Below the pieces are notes generated by a model. That model was not told where the DNA came from and did no database searches. It saw nothing but the letters and a program-made list of their open reading frames with translations. The translations under genes and the position numbers were made by a program. Shown piece after piece: positions 27,508 to 37,829 of a stretch of DNA of 64,000 nucleotides. Position 1 is the first letter of the stretch. The number at the start of each line of letters is the position of its first letter. The stretch is taken from positions 114,982 through 178,981 of the forward strand of contig CAVZAB010000005.1 in NCBI GenBank assembly GCA_963773155.1, in the 5' to 3' direction. The stretch comes from CAVZAB01 sp963773155. GTDB lineage: Bacteria > Pseudomonadota > Alphaproteobacteria > Rhizobiales > Beijerinckiaceae.

Positions 27508-29424
27508 ATGACCCCTCATTCGATTGCGACTTCTTCTCCCAGACTGACCCGCACAGGCAGCCGCCGCATTTCCGGCAACGGCTCGCTCGCGACCACCTCA
27601 CGCCATTTGTGGCCCTACATCTGGCCAGCTGATCGGAACGATTTAAGGCTCAGGGTTTGCGGTGCTCTGGTGCTGCTGGTTCTTGCCAAACTGGTGACGG
27701 TCGCGGTCCCCTATTCGTTCAAATTGGCGACTGACGCCTTTGTCGCGCGCGAAACCGGGGATGCGGCGGGCCTTGTCATATTTGCCGGCCCGATCGGCCT
27801 GACGCTTGTCTATGGCGCGCTGCGGATCCTGATGGCCGTTTTCACCCAGGCCCGTGACGCCTTGTTTGCCGCCGTCTCGATGAATGCCGTGCGAAGGCTC
27901 GCGCTGGAGGTCTTCCAGCACATGCATCGCCTGTCGCTGCGATTTCATCTCGAGCGTAAGACCGGCGGATTGACGCGGGTATTGGAGCGTGGACGCACCG
28001 GCATCGAGAATATTGTCCGCATGACCATGCTGACTCTGGTGCCGACAATCATCGAATTCGTCTTGATTGTCGGAGTCTTCCTGTTCCAATTCGATTGGCG
28101 CTATGTCGCGGCCATCGTCTTGATGATCGCACTTTACATGTGGTTCACGACGCGCGCGACGGAATGGCGCATGCAAATCCGCCGCTCGATGAACGAGAGC
28201 GATTCCGACGCCAATACCAAGGCCGTCGACAGCCTGCTCAACTACGAGACTGTCAAGTATTTCGGCGCCGAGCAGCGCGAGGCCGGGCGCTATGATCGAT
28301 CGATGGAACGCTTCGAGAGCATGAGCATCAAGACTTATACGTCGCTGGCGATTCTCAACCTCGGCCAGGCGGTCATTTTCACTGCTGGACTGACTGTCGT
28401 CATGCTGATGTGCGTTGCCGGAATCCGTTCAGGCCACAATACGGTCGGTGACTTCGTGCTGATCAATGCCATGATGATCCAGCTTTACCAGCCGCTGAAT
28501 TTCATGGGCATGGTATATCGTGAGATCAAGCAGTCGATCATCGATATTGAGATGATGTTCCAGGTCCTCGACGAGAGCCCGGAAATCGAGGATCGCCCCG
28601 GCGCCCAGGCCCTGCAAGTGACCAAGGGAGCGGTGCGTTTCGACAACGTCGTCTTTGCCTACGATCCGGCTCGTCCCATCCTCAAAGGCGTCAGTTTTGC
28701 CGTACCGGCCGGCCAGACCGTTGCCATCGTCGGACCGTCGGGGGCGGGGAAATCAACGATCTCACGCTTGCTGTTTCGCTTCTACGAACCGCAATCCGGC
28801 CGCATCACCATCGATGACCAGGACATTGCCGATGTCACCCAGGCTTCGCTGCGCGATCAGATTGGCATGGTGCCGCAGGATACGGTCCTGTTCAACGACA
28901 CCATCGGCTACAATATCCGCTATGGCAAATGGGAGGCAGACGAAAGCGATGTCGTCGGCGCGGCCAAGCTCGCCCAAATCGACACGTTCATCTCGACTCT
29001 GCCGGACGGCTATGGGGCCCAGGTCGGCGAAAGGGGGCTCAAGCTTTCCGGCGGCGAGAAGCAAAGAGTGGCAATCGCCCGGACGGTCCTGAAGGCGCCG
29101 CCCATTCTCGTGCTCGATGAGGCGACTTCGGCGCTCGATTCCTTCACCGAACGCGACATCCAGGACGCTCTCGACCGGGTATCGCGCGGTCGAACGACGT
29201 TGGTGATTGCCCATCGCCTGTCGACAGTGGTCAAGGCAGACGAAATCATCGTTCTCGACAAGGGCGTCATTGCCGAGCGCGGCAAGCATGATATCCTGCT
29301 CGCGAAGGGCGGGCTCTATGCTGACCTTTGGACCCGCCAGCGCGAAGTGGATCAGGCGCAGGAGGCGTTGCGAAGGGCTGCCGAGGCGGAGGGCAGAAGT
29401 TTGCGCGTCGGTCTCACCGCTTAG
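27508..29424 (+). CDS. ABC exporter, Atm1/heavy-metal type
   Basis: A 638-residue half-transporter with fused membrane and ATPase domains. Transmembrane region about 45-330; the NBD has Walker A GPSGAGKST, signature LSGGEKQRVAIART, Walker B ILVLDEATSALDS and H-loop VIAHRLST. The NAVRRLALEVFQHMHRLSLRFH and GGLTRVLERGRTGIENI blocks are typical of Atm1/HMT1 proteins, which export glutathione-linked compounds (metal conjugates or a sulfur species for Fe-S assembly). A functional homodimer is expected. A glutathione reductase is coded elsewhere in the window. psd follows after about 55 bases. Confidence 0.88.
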   Translation: MTPHSIATSSPRLTRTGSRRISGNGSLATTSRHLWPYIWPADRNDLRLRVCGALVLLVLAKLVTVAVPYSFKLATDAFVARETGDAAGLVIFAGPIGLTLVYGALRILMAVFTQARDALFAAVSMNAVRRLALEVFQHMHRLSLRFHLERKTGGLTRVLERGRTGIENIVRMTMLTLVPTIIEFVLIVGVFLFQFDWRYVAAIVLMIALYMWFTTRATEWRMQIRRSMNESDSDANTKAVDSLLNYETVKYFGAEQREAGRYDRSMERFESMSIKTYTSLAILNLGQAVIFTAGLTVVMLMCVAGIRSGHNTVGDFVLINAMMIQLYQPLNFMGMVYREIKQSIIDIEMMFQVLDESPEIEDRPGAQALQVTKGAVRFDNVVFAYDPARPILKGVSFAVPAGQTVAIVGPSGAGKSTISRLLFRFYEPQSGRITIDDQDIADVTQASLRDQIGMVPQDTVLFNDTIGYNIRYGKWEADESDVVGAAKLAQIDTFISTLPDGYGAQVGERGLKLSGGEKQRVAIARTVLKAPPILVLDEATSALDSFTERDIQDALDRVSRGRTTLVIAHRLSTVVKADEIIVLDKGVIAERGKHDILLAKGGLYADLWTRQREVDQAQEALRRAAEAEGRSLRVGLTA

Positions 29425-29479
29425 TCTACGATGTCAGGCCCGCACCGGAATATTGCCGCCTTTCTTCATGGAAACCACC

Positions 29480-30178
29480 ATGTCGCTTATCGCTTCCATC
29501 CGACGTCAGATCGTACCCGTCCACCCGGAGGGCTATATTTTTATTGTCGGGTTCGCGCTGATCTCGATGGTGCTGCATTATATTTCCGGCACGCTTGGAT
29601 GGCTCGGTGGCTTGGCGACGCTTTGGTGCGCTTATTTCTTCCGCGACCCGCCACGGGTGACGCCGCTTGCCGACGGTCTGATCGTTTCGCCGGCCGATGG
29701 CGTAATCTCGCGAATGGGATTTTTCGTGCCGCCTGCGGAACTCGAGCTCGGCCCGGAAAAGCTGCACTGCATTTCCATTTTTATGAGTATTTTTGATTGT
29801 CACGTGAACCGCTCGCCGGTCACCGGACGAATCGTCAAGATTGCCTATCGCCCCGGCCTGTTTCTGAACGCCGATCTCGACAAGGCCAGCGAGGGCAATG
29901 AGCGCAGTGGCATGGTCGTCGAAACGGCGACAGGCCGCTTGGCGGTCATCCAAATCGCAGGGTTAATCGCCCGCCGCATTGTCAACTTCGTGCATGAGGG
30001 GGAGACCATCGGCATCGGCGATCGCTTCGGCCTGATCCGGTTTGGCTCGAGAGTCGATGTCTATGTGCCGGCCGGTTCGCGACCCCTCGTCGCTGTCGGA
30101 CAAAGGGCCGTTGCCGGAGAAACGGTTCTTGCCGACGCTAATGCAGACGAGTCGCCGCGAAGCTTCAAGGCCGGCTGA
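29480..30178 (+). CDS. psd: Phosphatidylserine decarboxylase proenzyme
   Basis: It makes phosphatidylethanolamine in the inner membrane. This is the short archaeal/alphaproteobacterial type (about 232 residues). N-terminal membrane segment (YIFIVGFALISMVLHYISG), FFRDPPRVTPLADGLIVSPA block with the catalytic Asp region, MSIFDCHVNRSPVTG, and the self-cleavage site at Gly-Ser in IRFGSRVDVYVP, where the Ser becomes the pyruvoyl group. ATG 29480 was chosen; ATG 29468 is also in frame. In most Alphaproteobacteria pssA follows directly; here it lies 17.7 kb away. Confidence 0.92.
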   Translation: MSLIASIRRQIVPVHPEGYIFIVGFALISMVLHYISGTLGWLGGLATLWCAYFFRDPPRVTPLADGLIVSPADGVISRMGFFVPPAELELGPEKLHCISIFMSIFDCHVNRSPVTGRIVKIAYRPGLFLNADLDKASEGNERSGMVVETATGRLAVIQIAGLIARRIVNFVHEGETIGIGDRFGLIRFGSRVDVYVPAGSRPLVAVGQRAVAGETVLADANADESPRSFKAG

Positions 30179-30378
30179 CGGCCAGCACGTTCAACTTTTG
30201 ACTTTAGCAAAAATCCTGACGGTTTATTAGAGATCCGACGCTAGGCTTTGGTCCGTGGTCCGGCGAGGCAGCGATTTGCCTTGCGCGGCCGTCAAATGGC
30301 CCGGCAATGATCGTGCGGCCCACTCATGCCGCATAATTGGCAGACCGACGACCTCTGGCGAAAACGGACTTGACGACA

Positions 30379-31531
30379 ATGGACGTGGTGACCGCGGATC
30401 TGGCGACGACGATGGCGACCCGACCCGCGTGCCCGGCAGTTCCGTCGGTGGGGAACTTGGCATTGTCCGCCACGGCCCAGGTCGTCGGCGCGCCTGAAGG
30501 CGAATATGTATTCACGGTTGACCTCCACAGCGAGGAAGCAAATTGTGAGGATCCCGGTCTGGCATGGCCGGCCGTTCATATTGCCGGGTTGCCGGAGGAC
30601 CGGGTCACTTTTGTCGAAGGGACGCTTCCGGGGCAATGGCTGCGCCGGCCGGGCGACCGTTTCATTGCAAAAGTACGGGGTGGTGCCGGCCTTTTCGTCT
30701 TGACCTCGGTAAGAACGGCGGACCGCCGAGCCCTCGAAATTACGATCGCCAGAATCGATCCATCGGCCGCAAGCGACCTGCCGCAAGACGAGTGGGTGCC
30801 AGCGCCGACGATCGAACCTGGCTTCACCGAACCAGTCGAACCAGAGACCGACAGCAGCGCGACGCCGTTGCGAGGCCCCCAGGCAAACCTTCCGCCGCCC
30901 GATGCATGGTTGCGCATTGCAACGCGGATCCGTGCGCGCGGGAAAGTCGACTTCAGCGATGTCGATTGGGCCGGGCGCCTCGGCAAGGGCCGAACGATCG
31001 ATGGCTTCATGGTCGAGCCACTCCGCGATATAGCGCCACAGGAGATCGAGTACAAAGCGCTGACCGCGGCCGGTGTCGAAACTCCCTGGCTTGCCGGTGG
31101 CAGCTGGTGCATGGGCCCGGAAGAAACGAACTTCGTTAGTCGGATTTGCTCTGCGCCTCAAGGAGCCGGCGTCGCTCCGCTACGAATGTGAGTACATGGG
31201 CTATTTCCAGTCGGCAACTATAACCGAACCCGTCCGCAACGGCACTCCCTGCCGTTCCCGCTTGCCGAAAGACCCCCTCGAGGGGATCCATATCCGGATC
31301 TTTCCGAAAACTGCGACACCTGTCGAGGCGCTGCGAGAGGAGGCCACGCCGATGACAGCGGCAGCGGATGCTGCCGACAAGGCGGTGGCATCCAGCGAAC
31401 CCCGAGAGGTCGCCGATCAAATGGCAGAGATTGCGGCTTTCGCCGCGCAATTGGCAACGGCCCGGGCCGCCCGCGCGACCCGTCATGCGGGTGAGGTCGG
31501 CGTCGGTCCGGACTGGCGCGCACCGGTCTAG
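30379..31531 (+). CDS. Hypothetical protein with C-terminal beta module (frameshifted)
   Basis: About 384 residues once one frameshift near 31125-31140 is bridged. No signal peptide is obvious. The middle is Pro/Glu-rich (TIEPGFTEPVEPETDSSAT); after it comes a module with LRDIAPQEIEYKAL, then WLAGGSWCMG, then in the next frame LVGFALRLKEPASLRYECEY, CRSRLPKDPLEGIHIRIF. This order (IEYxA...W..GG..C...GFALRL...YxCxY...GxxxxxxxDPLEGIxI) looks like a carbohydrate- or surface-associated beta domain, but I cannot name the family. The start at ATG 30379 is uncertain. It is convergent with the Sel1-repeat gene (64 bases apart), so it may belong to the secretion locus. Confidence 0.6.
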
Positions 31532-31595
31532 GGCAAGCAAGGGGCTGGCGGCTCCGGCCCCGCATATTTACGGGTCCGGCATCGCTGCAGTGCCT

Positions 31596-34289
31596 TCAGG
31601 CGCTCACGCTGCTCTCGCGCAAGGCCTCGGCCACGGACGGGGCCGTCGCCAAACGCCGGGTCGCTTCGGTCGCCGGTGCAAACCCTGCTGCTGTGGCGCG
31701 ACGGTATAGGGACAGGGCAAGCGCGCCATCCTGCGGCTGGCCTCGACCGGCTTCGTGCATGGCGGCAAGACAGAACCAGCCCTCCGCCTGGCCCGCCTCG
31801 GCGGCGCGTTGCAACCAGGTCGCTGCATTTCGGAGATCGGATGGTCTGTCCGGGTGGGCGAGGAGCAGCTTACCCAGCGCCAATTGCGCGACCGGATGGC
31901 CGCCGTCGGCAGCCCTTTGATACCAGTAACGCGCGGCCTCCTGGTCCGGTTCGACGCCAAGCCCGCGGCGATAGCACACGCCAATGTTATAGATACCGTC
32001 GAGGTTGCCTTGATAGGCAGCCTGGCGGTACAGCGAGAAGGCCAGCTCGAGGTCCGCTTCACCCTCGTCATCGCCTACCAGCAGGCCTGCGAGCATAACT
32101 TGTGCTGCCGCGTCGCCCTGGTCGGCGGCGGCTTTGAGCCAACGGCGTGCCTGCCCAGGCACAGGCTTCGTGTCGCTGCCGTCGAGACAGAATTGGGCGA
32201 AGATCCGCTGACCAATCGGGTTGCCGGATTCCGCAATGGCGAGCCAAAGCTCGGACATCCGGGCGCGCGACTGCGGACTCGCGCCTGGAACGAGCCGGAG
32301 GGCGGTTAGCCTCAGGGCTGCACCGACATGACCATTTACGGCCGCCTTGTCGTACCAGCCGGCGGCCTTTTCGCTATCCGCCTCGACGAGACGGCCTTCG
32401 GCGAAGGCATCGCCGAGCCAGGCCTGGGCGCGGCTGTCGCCCAATTCGGCCGCGCGTGCGAACCATTCGACAGCCTGGGCGCGATCCTGCATGGCGTATT
32501 TGCCTTCGCAAAGGAGTGCGCCAAGTGCCATTTGCGCCAGCGGATCGCCCGATTGGGCGCAGCCTTCAAGCAGCGCCATGATCCGCGCCGGCGCCGGCGC
32601 CTGCGGCCGGGCCTGTTCCAGCCATTGCGTGAGTTCGACGGCGGCCGCGCCACTGCCCATCTCGGCGGCCCGTTCCAGCCAGACCGCAGCGCCCTGCGGA
32701 TTGGCCTCGACATAGGTTCCCTCGCTGAAGATCGCATAAAGGGCGAGCGATGCGCTGAGACTTCCTTGTCCGGCCGCCGCGGCGAGGCAGTCAAGCCCAC
32801 CAGCGACATCGCGTTCAATTCCCTCGCCGCGCAGCGTGGCGAAGGCAAGACGGACCCGAGCGTCGAGATGACCGAGCGCGCTGGCGCGCGCGAAGAATGC
32901 GGCGGCCTTCGCCAGATCCCTTTCGACATGCATGCCTTCGACATGGAGGCGACCGAGACTGTAGCAAGCCGGCGCCGAACGGCGATCCGCGGCTTCCCGA
33001 TACCAGCGGACGGCGGTGGTCGCGTCGCTGGCAACGCCAAGCCCGTTCCAATGCATCTCGGCCAGGCAGTGGCAAGCGTGCGCGCTGCCGAGGTTGGCGG
33101 CCTGTTCGAACCATTGCAGCGCGGCCGCATAATCCTTCGGCTTGCCCAAACCGTCCGCGCAAAGGCCGCCGAGACGCAAAGCCGCGTCGGCCAGGCCCTG
33201 TTCGGCCGCCCGTTCGTACCAACGTGCCGCCTGATGGGGATCGCGCGGCAGGCCCTGGCCTTGCCGATAGAATTCGGCGAGGCGATATTGCGCGAGTCCA
33301 TCACCAAGTTCGGCCGCCTGACGATATTGGGCGGCCGCCGAATCGTGATCGCCTTCGGCCCGCATGAGGTCGGCCAATGCCGTGAAGGATTTCACCGATC
33401 CGCGGTTTGCGGCGCGCCGCAGCCAGGTTTCCGCGATCGATCGATTGCGTGGGACGCCGACCCCTTCGGCATGAAGCAGGCCGAGATGATGCATGGCCTC
33501 GGCATGGTGCTTATTCGCCGCCTCCGTCAGCAACAGGCTGGCGGCTTCTGGGTTGGCCGGGACGCCCTCGCCGCGCAGCAGCAGCAGGGCGAGAAAAAAC
33601 TTGGCGGAGGCATTGCCGCGGGCCGACGCCTTGCGCAGCCATTCCGCCGCCTTTTCGCCATCGCGCAATTCGCCGGCGCTGGCGTAAAGCATGCCAAGCC
33701 CGAGCTCGCCGATTTCGATCCCTTGCGCCGCGGCAACCGTGAACCATTTCTCGGCTTCACGCGGATTGCGCTCGACGCCAAGACCGCTGGCATATTGAAA
33801 GCCAAGCCGGCCCTGGGCCAATGCCAGCCCGGCGGCGGCGGCACGCTCGTTCCATCGAGCCGCCGCTTCCGGATCCCGGCGGATCGTCAGACCATGCGGA
33901 AACAGCCGCCGCAGGATGTGGGCCCGGTCGCTGGGCTGTTCGAGTTGACTCGCGACGGCGGCGCTGACGCTTGCGGGAAGCCCGCGGCCGGCAAGGTAGA
34001 TTTCACCAAGTCGCGCTTGCGCCTGGACCAGCCCCTGTTCGGCGGCAGCCTCGAACCAACGGACGGCCTCGACATAACTTTGCGCCACCCCCGAGCCCTG
34101 TTCATAGAATTCGGCAAGCCGGAATTGGGCCTTGGCGTCGCCGGCATCCGCCAGTCGGCGCAGCAGCGCTGCTGCCTTGCTGGGGTTGCCCTGTGCGAAT
34201 TCGTGCTCGGCCTCCATGCGTGCCGGCAAACTTGGTCGCCGCCAGTTGTTTTTCAAAAGAAGCCTCTGGAGTCTATCGATTGGTGTCAT
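31596..34289 (-). CDS. Giant Sel1-repeat protein
   Basis: 897 residues made almost wholly of about 20 Sel1-like (SLR) helical repeats of about 36 residues; a typical one is AQYRLAEFYRQGQGLPRDPH, others end ARWYERAAEQG. No signal peptide or membrane helix is visible, so it is probably cytoplasmic, unlike most long Sel1 adaptors that are exported. Its ATG overlaps the stop of the membrane fusion protein gene (ATGA, 34286-34289), implying translational coupling. The last gene of the exporter-MFP-Sel1 operon, it is plausibly an adaptor or chaperone for the secreted repeat protein; that role is inference. Confidence 0.9.
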   Translation of the reverse strand: MTPIDRLQRLLLKNNWRRPSLPARMEAEHEFAQGNPSKAAALLRRLADAGDAKAQFRLAEFYEQGSGVAQSYVEAVRWFEAAAEQGLVQAQARLGEIYLAGRGLPASVSAAVASQLEQPSDRAHILRRLFPHGLTIRRDPEAAARWNERAAAAGLALAQGRLGFQYASGLGVERNPREAEKWFTVAAAQGIEIGELGLGMLYASAGELRDGEKAAEWLRKASARGNASAKFFLALLLLRGEGVPANPEAASLLLTEAANKHHAEAMHHLGLLHAEGVGVPRNRSIAETWLRRAANRGSVKSFTALADLMRAEGDHDSAAAQYRQAAELGDGLAQYRLAEFYRQGQGLPRDPHQAARWYERAAEQGLADAALRLGGLCADGLGKPKDYAAALQWFEQAANLGSAHACHCLAEMHWNGLGVASDATTAVRWYREAADRRSAPACYSLGRLHVEGMHVERDLAKAAAFFARASALGHLDARVRLAFATLRGEGIERDVAGGLDCLAAAAGQGSLSASLALYAIFSEGTYVEANPQGAAVWLERAAEMGSGAAAVELTQWLEQARPQAPAPARIMALLEGCAQSGDPLAQMALGALLCEGKYAMQDRAQAVEWFARAAELGDSRAQAWLGDAFAEGRLVEADSEKAAGWYDKAAVNGHVGAALRLTALRLVPGASPQSRARMSELWLAIAESGNPIGQRIFAQFCLDGSDTKPVPGQARRWLKAAADQGDAAAQVMLAGLLVGDDEGEADLELAFSLYRQAAYQGNLDGIYNIGVCYRRGLGVEPDQEAARYWYQRAADGGHPVAQLALGKLLLAHPDRPSDLRNAATWLQRAAEAGQAEGWFCLAAMHEAGRGQPQDGALALSLYRRATAAGFAPATEATRRLATAPSVAEALRESSVSA

Positions 34290-35653
34290 GGTTCCCTCAT
34301 GGCTTCCGAGCCAGTACGCATACCGCCCTCGACGAGATAGGACAGGATTGTTCGCTTGCCGACCATGATGTCTGCCATCAAGGTCATGCCGGGTATCAGC
34401 CGGAAGGTCTCCGGAACGCCGCGCAAGCGTGTGTCGGTCAATCCAATCCTCACTTTGAAGAACGGCGCCCGGGCTACATTGCCGTCGTCAGACGTGAAGG
34501 AACCCTCGCTGATTGTCTTCACGGTTCCCTTCGCCGTTCCGTGCTCCATATATCGATAGGCGTCGAGTTTGATCTGCACGTCGTCGCCAACCCGGATGAA
34601 GCCAATATCCTGAGCGTTGACGCTGACTTCCGCCTCGAGCTCGCGGCCAAGTGGCACCAGCGTGAAGAGCGGCTCCGCGCTTTGATCCTGGGTGTTGACA
34701 ATCGAGCCGATTGAAGCCTTGCCGATCTTCAGAACGACCGAATCCGCTGGCGCCTCGAGCGTCCCAAGCTCGTTCAACTTGCGGGTCTTCTTCATCTGCT
34801 CATCGGCCTCGGCAATTGTCTCGCGAACAGCGGCAAGGTCGCGACCAGCTTCGGCATACCATTTTTCGACATAGACGGCGCGCTGCGACTTGAGCGAAAG
34901 AGCACTCTGCTGGCTCTCCTTGATCAGATTCAAATTGTCAGACAATTGCCGTTCGGCCTCGAGCCGCACGTCGTTTGCGTTTAATGTCTTCAATCGGCTA
35001 CCCCAGCCGTGTTTTTCAAGAACCACATTCATTTGCTCTATGTCGGAAGCATTCTTGAGCCGATTGCGAAAGCTGTCGACGGTCTGTTCGTAGCGGACGA
35101 TCGCCGCCTCGACATTGCGGATGCGCGCGTCGAAATCGGCAAGCGATGATTCGAATTCGTCATGACGCCTGCGCCAGATCGATGCCTGCAGCCCGGCATA
35201 GGGATCGTCGCCCTCAGTCACGTAGGATCTGTCCGCGATCTCGGCCTCGAGTCGGGTCGCCAGAGCTCTGCTGCTTTTCAGCTTCTGTTCCAATTGACCG
35301 ACATCGGCTGCCGTAAAGGTCGGGTCGAGTGAAGCCAAAATCTGCCCCTTCTTGACGATATCGCCTGCCTGAACCCTGATATCGCGAACAATGGATTTGT
35401 CGAGCGGTTGGACAAATAGCGCACCCTCGGTCGGCTTGATGTGGCCCGTGCCCGAGACGACCCGGTCGAGCTTGGCAACCGACATGAGCAGACCGCTTGT
35501 GCCAATCATGGCTGCGATCAAGTAGAGGACGGGGCGTTCGCTGCGCGGCGATACCCGTTGCAGGACCGCGACAGTCTCCGATTCGAAGGCGCCGAGAACC
35601 GCGCTGAGCCCGGCATCACGTTCGGGCCGAGCGAATAAGCGAAAGCGAAACAT
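34286..35653 (-). CDS. Type I secretion membrane fusion protein (HlyD family)
   Basis: A 455-residue periplasmic adaptor. One membrane helix (about 41-60, PVLYLIAAMIGTSGLLMSVA), then the first half lipoyl-like motif VQPLDKSIVRDIRVQAGDIV, a long coiled-coil hairpin (about 95-260) and a C-terminal beta barrel (VNAQDIGFIRVGDDVQIKLD). It links the ABC exporter to an outer-membrane TolC-type channel; no such channel is encoded here. The start is ATG 35653, inside the end of the exporter gene (38-base overlap), so the two are coupled. The 3' end overlaps the Sel1 gene by 4 bases. Confidence 0.9.
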   Translation of the reverse strand: MFRFRLFARPERDAGLSAVLGAFESETVAVLQRVSPRSERPVLYLIAAMIGTSGLLMSVAKLDRVVSGTGHIKPTEGALFVQPLDKSIVRDIRVQAGDIVKKGQILASLDPTFTAADVGQLEQKLKSSRALATRLEAEIADRSYVTEGDDPYAGLQASIWRRRHDEFESSLADFDARIRNVEAAIVRYEQTVDSFRNRLKNASDIEQMNVVLEKHGWGSRLKTLNANDVRLEAERQLSDNLNLIKESQQSALSLKSQRAVYVEKWYAEAGRDLAAVRETIAEADEQMKKTRKLNELGTLEAPADSVVLKIGKASIGSIVNTQDQSAEPLFTLVPLGRELEAEVSVNAQDIGFIRVGDDVQIKLDAYRYMEHGTAKGTVKTISEGSFTSDDGNVARAPFFKVRIGLTDTRLRGVPETFRLIPGMTLMADIMVGKRTILSYLVEGGMRTGSEAMREP

Positions 35654-37829
35654 GCGGGGTTGTCCGATCGATGTGGCGGTTCTGGGTGAACCAAAGGTGA
35701 CGATAAATGTCGCATCTCTGCAGCAACGCCTCGTGTTTGCCGCAATCGTAGACGGCGCCTCGTTCGAGCACGAGAATATTGTCAGCGGGGACAAGCATGG
35801 AGAGTCGATGCGAGATACAAATCACTGTCCGGCCGTTCCGAATTCGCTGCAAATTGGCGTTGACAATGGCCTCGCTTTCGGCGTCGAGAGCACTCGTCGC
35901 TTCGTCAAGAACCAGCACGGCGGGGTCAATCAAAAGCGCACGCGCCAGAGCCAGCCTTTGCCGCTGGCCGCCAGAAAGATTGGTGGCGCCTTCCTCGAGA
36001 CGCGTTTCGAACCCACGCGGCAGGCGTTCGATGAATTCCTCGGCTCCGGCGAGTTGCGCGGCCCGGACGATTGCCGTGAAGGACGCATCCGGTCGCGCCA
36101 TGGCAATATTGTCGCGGATCGTGCCGCTGAAGAGAAAGTTCTCCTGCGGCACCACGCCGATGCTGGTCCGCAGATGGGTCAGATTGATTTCGCGCAGATC
36201 CATTCCATCGATCTTTATGATTCCCTCGTAGCTGGGATTGAGGCCCTGCAGGAGGCGGGTTACGGTTGTCTTGCCCGAACCGCTGCGGCCCATGATTCCC
36301 AACATGCTGCCAGGCGCGATCTCGAAGCTCGCGCCGTCAAGCGCAAAGGACGCGTCCGGGGCATAGCGAAACCGGACGTTCTGGAAGCTGATGGCACCGC
36401 GGACCGGGGAACGCAGGCCGTCGGCGGAGCGACCCTGTTCGGGCGGCGCATTCATCACCGAGGCCACTTCGGCGATATCGCCGCGAATCTCCGCGACGTC
36501 CTGGGCAAGGCCCGCAAGCTTGACGAGTGGCTGGCCAAGACGCATGGAAAGCATTGAGAAGGCGACGAGCGCACCGGGATGCAAGGAATCGGGCTGCGCA
36601 ATGACCAGGAAGGCGCCGAGTGCGAATGTCCCGGAGTACATCAGCCGGTCAAAGGGCAGGCTTAGCGTCTGCGGAAAGTTCGACAAGTAGCCGAGTTCAT
36701 GGCGGGCGATCGTCGCCCGGGCGACGCGCAAGTCCCATTCGTGCCGACGCCGACCCTCGAGCGCGAGCGACTTGATTGTCTTCATGCCTTGAATGGTCTC
36801 GACGAGGTGCGCGCTCTTTGCCTGCTCGGTTGCGACGACCTTCTTGAACCGCCGGCTGAGCGGCCTGAGGAAGAACAGAACAATCAGGAAAATGAGTCCA
36901 GCAAAGGCAATCACCAGTAACGCCAGGCGCCAGTCGAGAATGAGCAGGGCAGGGACGAGGCCGAGCAGGGGAAAGGCGTCAAGAAAGGCACCGAACAATT
37001 GGCCGGTCAGAAAACCGCGGATCTTGGCTACCCGGGCGAGCTTGCTCAATATCGATCCGGTCGGGTTTCTTTCGAAATAATCCATTGGAAGCGAAAGCAG
37101 CCGCTCGAGAACGTAGAGGTTCAGGCGGGCGTCGATCCTGGTCGTCGCCGCCTCCATGAAGTATCGCCGCACCCAGCCAAGTGTCATTTCAAAGGCGATG
37201 AGAATGAGTGTCGCCGTAAAAATGACGATCAGCGTGGCCATAGAATGGTTGACGAGGACGCGGTCGATAATGATCATCGAGAAAAAGGGCGGGGCGAGTG
37301 CGAAAATAGTACCGACGATCGAAGCTGCGGCAATCTCGAGGAATATACGCTTCTCCCGGAACACCTGGGCCATGAGCCACGCCATCCCGAAGGGCTGACG
37401 CTCGTCGTCGATCGCGTAGCGGCGTTTGACGAGCACGAGATCGCCAGCCCAAACCTCGTTGAGGCGTGCTGAGTCGAGCGCAATCAGCGCATCAGCCGGC
37501 GTGGTCGGATCGCGCAGAATGGCAACAAGACCGGATATTGGATCGTTGCGCAGCCTTTCTAATATCAGGACATTGCCATCGGCAAGCTTTAGCAAGGCCG
37601 GCAGGACCGTCTGCAACCGCACCAGCTCCTCGAGACGAATTGTGATCGCGCGGGCCTGTAACCCCATATCCTGCGCAATGGCGACAATCCGATCAGGACT
37701 GGGTCTGGCGCCGCTCGAATAGCGGTGTGCCAATTGGTCAACCGAGGTTTCAAGCCCAAGACTTGAAGCCATGGCCGCCAGTGCGGCGAGAATGCTTGAT
37801 CCTTCAAATTGATTACTTTGGCTTGCCAT
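35616..37829 (-). CDS. Type I secretion ABC exporter with degenerate C39 domain
   Basis: A 737-residue HlyB-like protein. The N-terminal about 125 residues have the C39 peptidase-like layout, but where the catalytic Cys is expected the text is EGSSILAALAAMASSLG, and the His position reads DGNVLILERL; both catalytic residues are missing, as in RTX exporters, where this domain only binds substrate. Transmembrane domain about 155-430; NBD with GRSGSGKTT, NLSGGQRQRLALARAL, VLVLDEATSALD and CISHRLS. The first gene of a three-gene minus-strand operon diverging from the giant repeat protein, its probable substrate. Confidence 0.92.
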   Translation of the reverse strand: MASQSNQFEGSSILAALAAMASSLGLETSVDQLAHRYSSGARPSPDRIVAIAQDMGLQARAITIRLEELVRLQTVLPALLKLADGNVLILERLRNDPISGLVAILRDPTTPADALIALDSARLNEVWAGDLVLVKRRYAIDDERQPFGMAWLMAQVFREKRIFLEIAAASIVGTIFALAPPFFSMIIIDRVLVNHSMATLIVIFTATLILIAFEMTLGWVRRYFMEAATTRIDARLNLYVLERLLSLPMDYFERNPTGSILSKLARVAKIRGFLTGQLFGAFLDAFPLLGLVPALLILDWRLALLVIAFAGLIFLIVLFFLRPLSRRFKKVVATEQAKSAHLVETIQGMKTIKSLALEGRRRHEWDLRVARATIARHELGYLSNFPQTLSLPFDRLMYSGTFALGAFLVIAQPDSLHPGALVAFSMLSMRLGQPLVKLAGLAQDVAEIRGDIAEVASVMNAPPEQGRSADGLRSPVRGAISFQNVRFRYAPDASFALDGASFEIAPGSMLGIMGRSGSGKTTVTRLLQGLNPSYEGIIKIDGMDLREINLTHLRTSIGVVPQENFLFSGTIRDNIAMARPDASFTAIVRAAQLAGAEEFIERLPRGFETRLEEGATNLSGGQRQRLALARALLIDPAVLVLDEATSALDAESEAIVNANLQRIRNGRTVICISHRLSMLVPADNILVLERGAVYDCGKHEALLQRCDIYRHLWFTQNRHIDRTTPHVSLSLIRSART

